Shown here one piece after another: positions 5,362 through 5,858 of a DNA stretch of 5,858 nt. A model generated the notes under the pieces. That model worked only from the letters and a program-made list of their open reading frames with translations. It was not told the origin of the DNA and did not search any database. This DNA is from an uncultured Acidobacteriota bacterium (GTDB lineage Bacteria > Acidobacteriota > Vicinamibacteria > Vicinamibacterales > UBA8438), in NCBI GenBank assembly GCA_913043805.1, contig CAJWMX010000205.1:1-5858 (forward strand), in the 5' to 3' direction. A program made the translations under genes and the position numbers. Within the stretch, counting starts at the first letter, position 1; the number at the start of each line of letters is the position of its first letter.

Positions 5362-5733
5362 CTACACGTGCTGGTCGATCAGGATGGGGTTCCCGTCCGG
5401 ATCCAGCATCATGCAACTGGCCGGCCCGCCGGTACTTTCGTCCTCCTCTGACATCAGCGCGACTCCGTCGGTCTTCAACCGTCGCTGGATCTCGCGCACG
5501 TCGGTGAACGTGTCGAGGGTGTTCTGCTGCTGATCCCACCCGGGGTTGAAGGTCAGGATGTTCTGGTCGAACATGCCTTGCAATAGCCCGATGGTGTGCG
5601 AGCCATTCTGGAGGATGAGCCAGTGCTGCGACTCGTCGCCGCCGCAGGGGGAAAACCCGAGCTTCGTGTAGAACGCCTTGGACGCCTGCAGGTCCTTGAC
5701 GGCCAAACTGACGGAAAACGCACCGAGTTCCAT
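5362..5733 (-). CDS. VOC-fold (glyoxalase/bleomycin-resistance-like) protein
   Basis: A 123-residue single-unit vicinal-oxygen-chelate protein with paired beta-alpha-beta-beta-beta modules, usually a dimer. Module 1 opens with FSVSLAVKDLQASKAFYTKLGF (residues 6-27, the typical xVxDxxxSxxFY signature). Module 2 ends with MMLDPDGNPILIDQHV (108-123). In metal-dependent members the first strand often carries a His where this protein has S7, and the closing motif carries Glu (DPDGNxIE) where it has L118. Two usual metal ligands are therefore missing, and the substrate and activity are unknown. The ATG at 5733-5731 is well supported by GAGGAG 6 nt upstream. It follows the YbjQ-family gene by 31 nt on the same strand, suggesting cotranscription. 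Confidence 0.92.
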   Translation of the reverse strand: MELGAFSVSLAVKDLQASKAFYTKLGFSPCGGDESQHWLILQNGSHTIGLLQGMFDQNILTFNPGWDQQQNTLDTFTDVREIQRRLKTDGVALMSEEDESTGGPASCMMLDPDGNPILIDQHV

Positions 5734-5739
5734 GCTCGT

Positions 5740-5745
5740 CTCCTC
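5740..5745 (-). promoter_or_regulatory. Ribosome binding site of the VOC-family gene
   Basis: GAGGAG on the minus strand, 6 nt before ATG 5733. It is a near-consensus Shine-Dalgarno and fixes the start of the VOC gene. It lies in the 31-nt gap after the YbjQ-family stop. Confidence 0.7.
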
Positions 5746-5764
5746 GTGGGCCGAGCGCGTCGTC

Positions 5765-5858
5765 TCAGACCACGGTCACGGCGGTGCCGCTGACGGTCAC
5801 CATCAGCATGCCGCCGGTCTGTCCCACGACCTCATAGTCCAGATCGATGCCGACCACC
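5765..5858 (-). CDS. YbjQ-family (UPF0145, putative heavy-metal-binding fold) protein, C-terminal part
   Basis: Only the last 30 codons and the TGA (5767-5765) are in the window; the start lies beyond the right edge. The visible residues begin VVGIDLDYEVVGQTGGML and end MVTVSGTAVTVV. This matches the highly conserved C terminus of YbjQ proteins (VGIDxDYExVGxxGxMLMVxxSGTAV). The family forms ring-like oligomers and was once proposed to bind metal, but its role is not established. The protein is cytoplasmic, with no membrane segment in the visible part. It is probably the upstream partner of the VOC gene. Confidence 0.85.
   Translation of the reverse strand, partial: VVGIDLDYEVVGQTGGMLMVTVSGTAVTVV

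Noticed and set aside
4891..5451. 186-codon plus-strand open frame bridging rarA, the small gene, the permease remnant and the VOC gene
   Set aside because: Arg/Pro-rich, crosses four independent features in the wrong frame and has no recognisable domain.
5596..5793. 65-codon plus-strand frame opposite the VOC gene start
   Set aside because: Antisense shadow of VOC, its leader and the YbjQ-family end, with no motif or ribosome binding site support.

Overview
The window is GC-rich, gene-dense bacterial chromosome with no RNA gene, CRISPR array or intact mobile element. The likely source is an acidobacterium, perhaps of the Vicinamibacteria type. The best clue is a decayed FtsX/MacB-like permease gene of the 'ADOP' kind (acidobacterial duplicated orphan permease), whose two ends are still readable at 5177-5297. 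The greA, TrmH-family and rarA products fit a free-living GC-rich bacterium but do not fix the taxon.

Layout, left to right. (1) The 3' part of a DHH/DHHA1 phosphoesterase gene (+, 1-794) runs in from the left edge. (2) Facing it is a minus-strand pair read from right to left: greA (2195-2659), then a membrane-inserted patatin-like protein (751-2187). Only 7 nt separate greA's stop from the patatin GTG start. The ends of the DHH and patatin genes overlap by 44 bp. (3) A 112-bp divergent spacer (2660-2771) carries a plausible extended -10 promoter for greA. (4) A plus-strand operon follows: TrmH/SpoU-family RNA 2'-O-methyltransferase (2772-3575), rarA (3572-4966, ATGA overlap) and a 56-codon two-helix membrane protein (4970-5140, 3-nt gap). 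It ends near a hairpin at 5147-5165. (5) At 5177-5297 lies the remnant of an ADOP permease gene. It keeps its ribosome binding site, start codon and first 23 codons, joined directly and out of frame to the last 17 codons and stop. A short heptad-repeat tract follows. (6) At the right edge is a minus-strand pair: the 3' end of a YbjQ-family gene (5765-5858), then a VOC-fold gene (5362-5733).

The intact genes are mostly information-processing housekeeping: GreA rescues stalled RNA polymerase, the TrmH protein modifies structured RNA, RarA acts at stalled forks, and the DHH protein probably degrades short RNAs or nucleotides. The less ordinary content is the patatin-fold protein, whose nucleophile elbow reads GRGIG instead of GxSxG and which carries a hydrophobic insert; the tiny membrane protein coupled to rarA; and the ADOP deletion fossil. 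I found no convincing new multi-gene system. The patatin pseudoenzyme and the fossil are the items most worth a second look.
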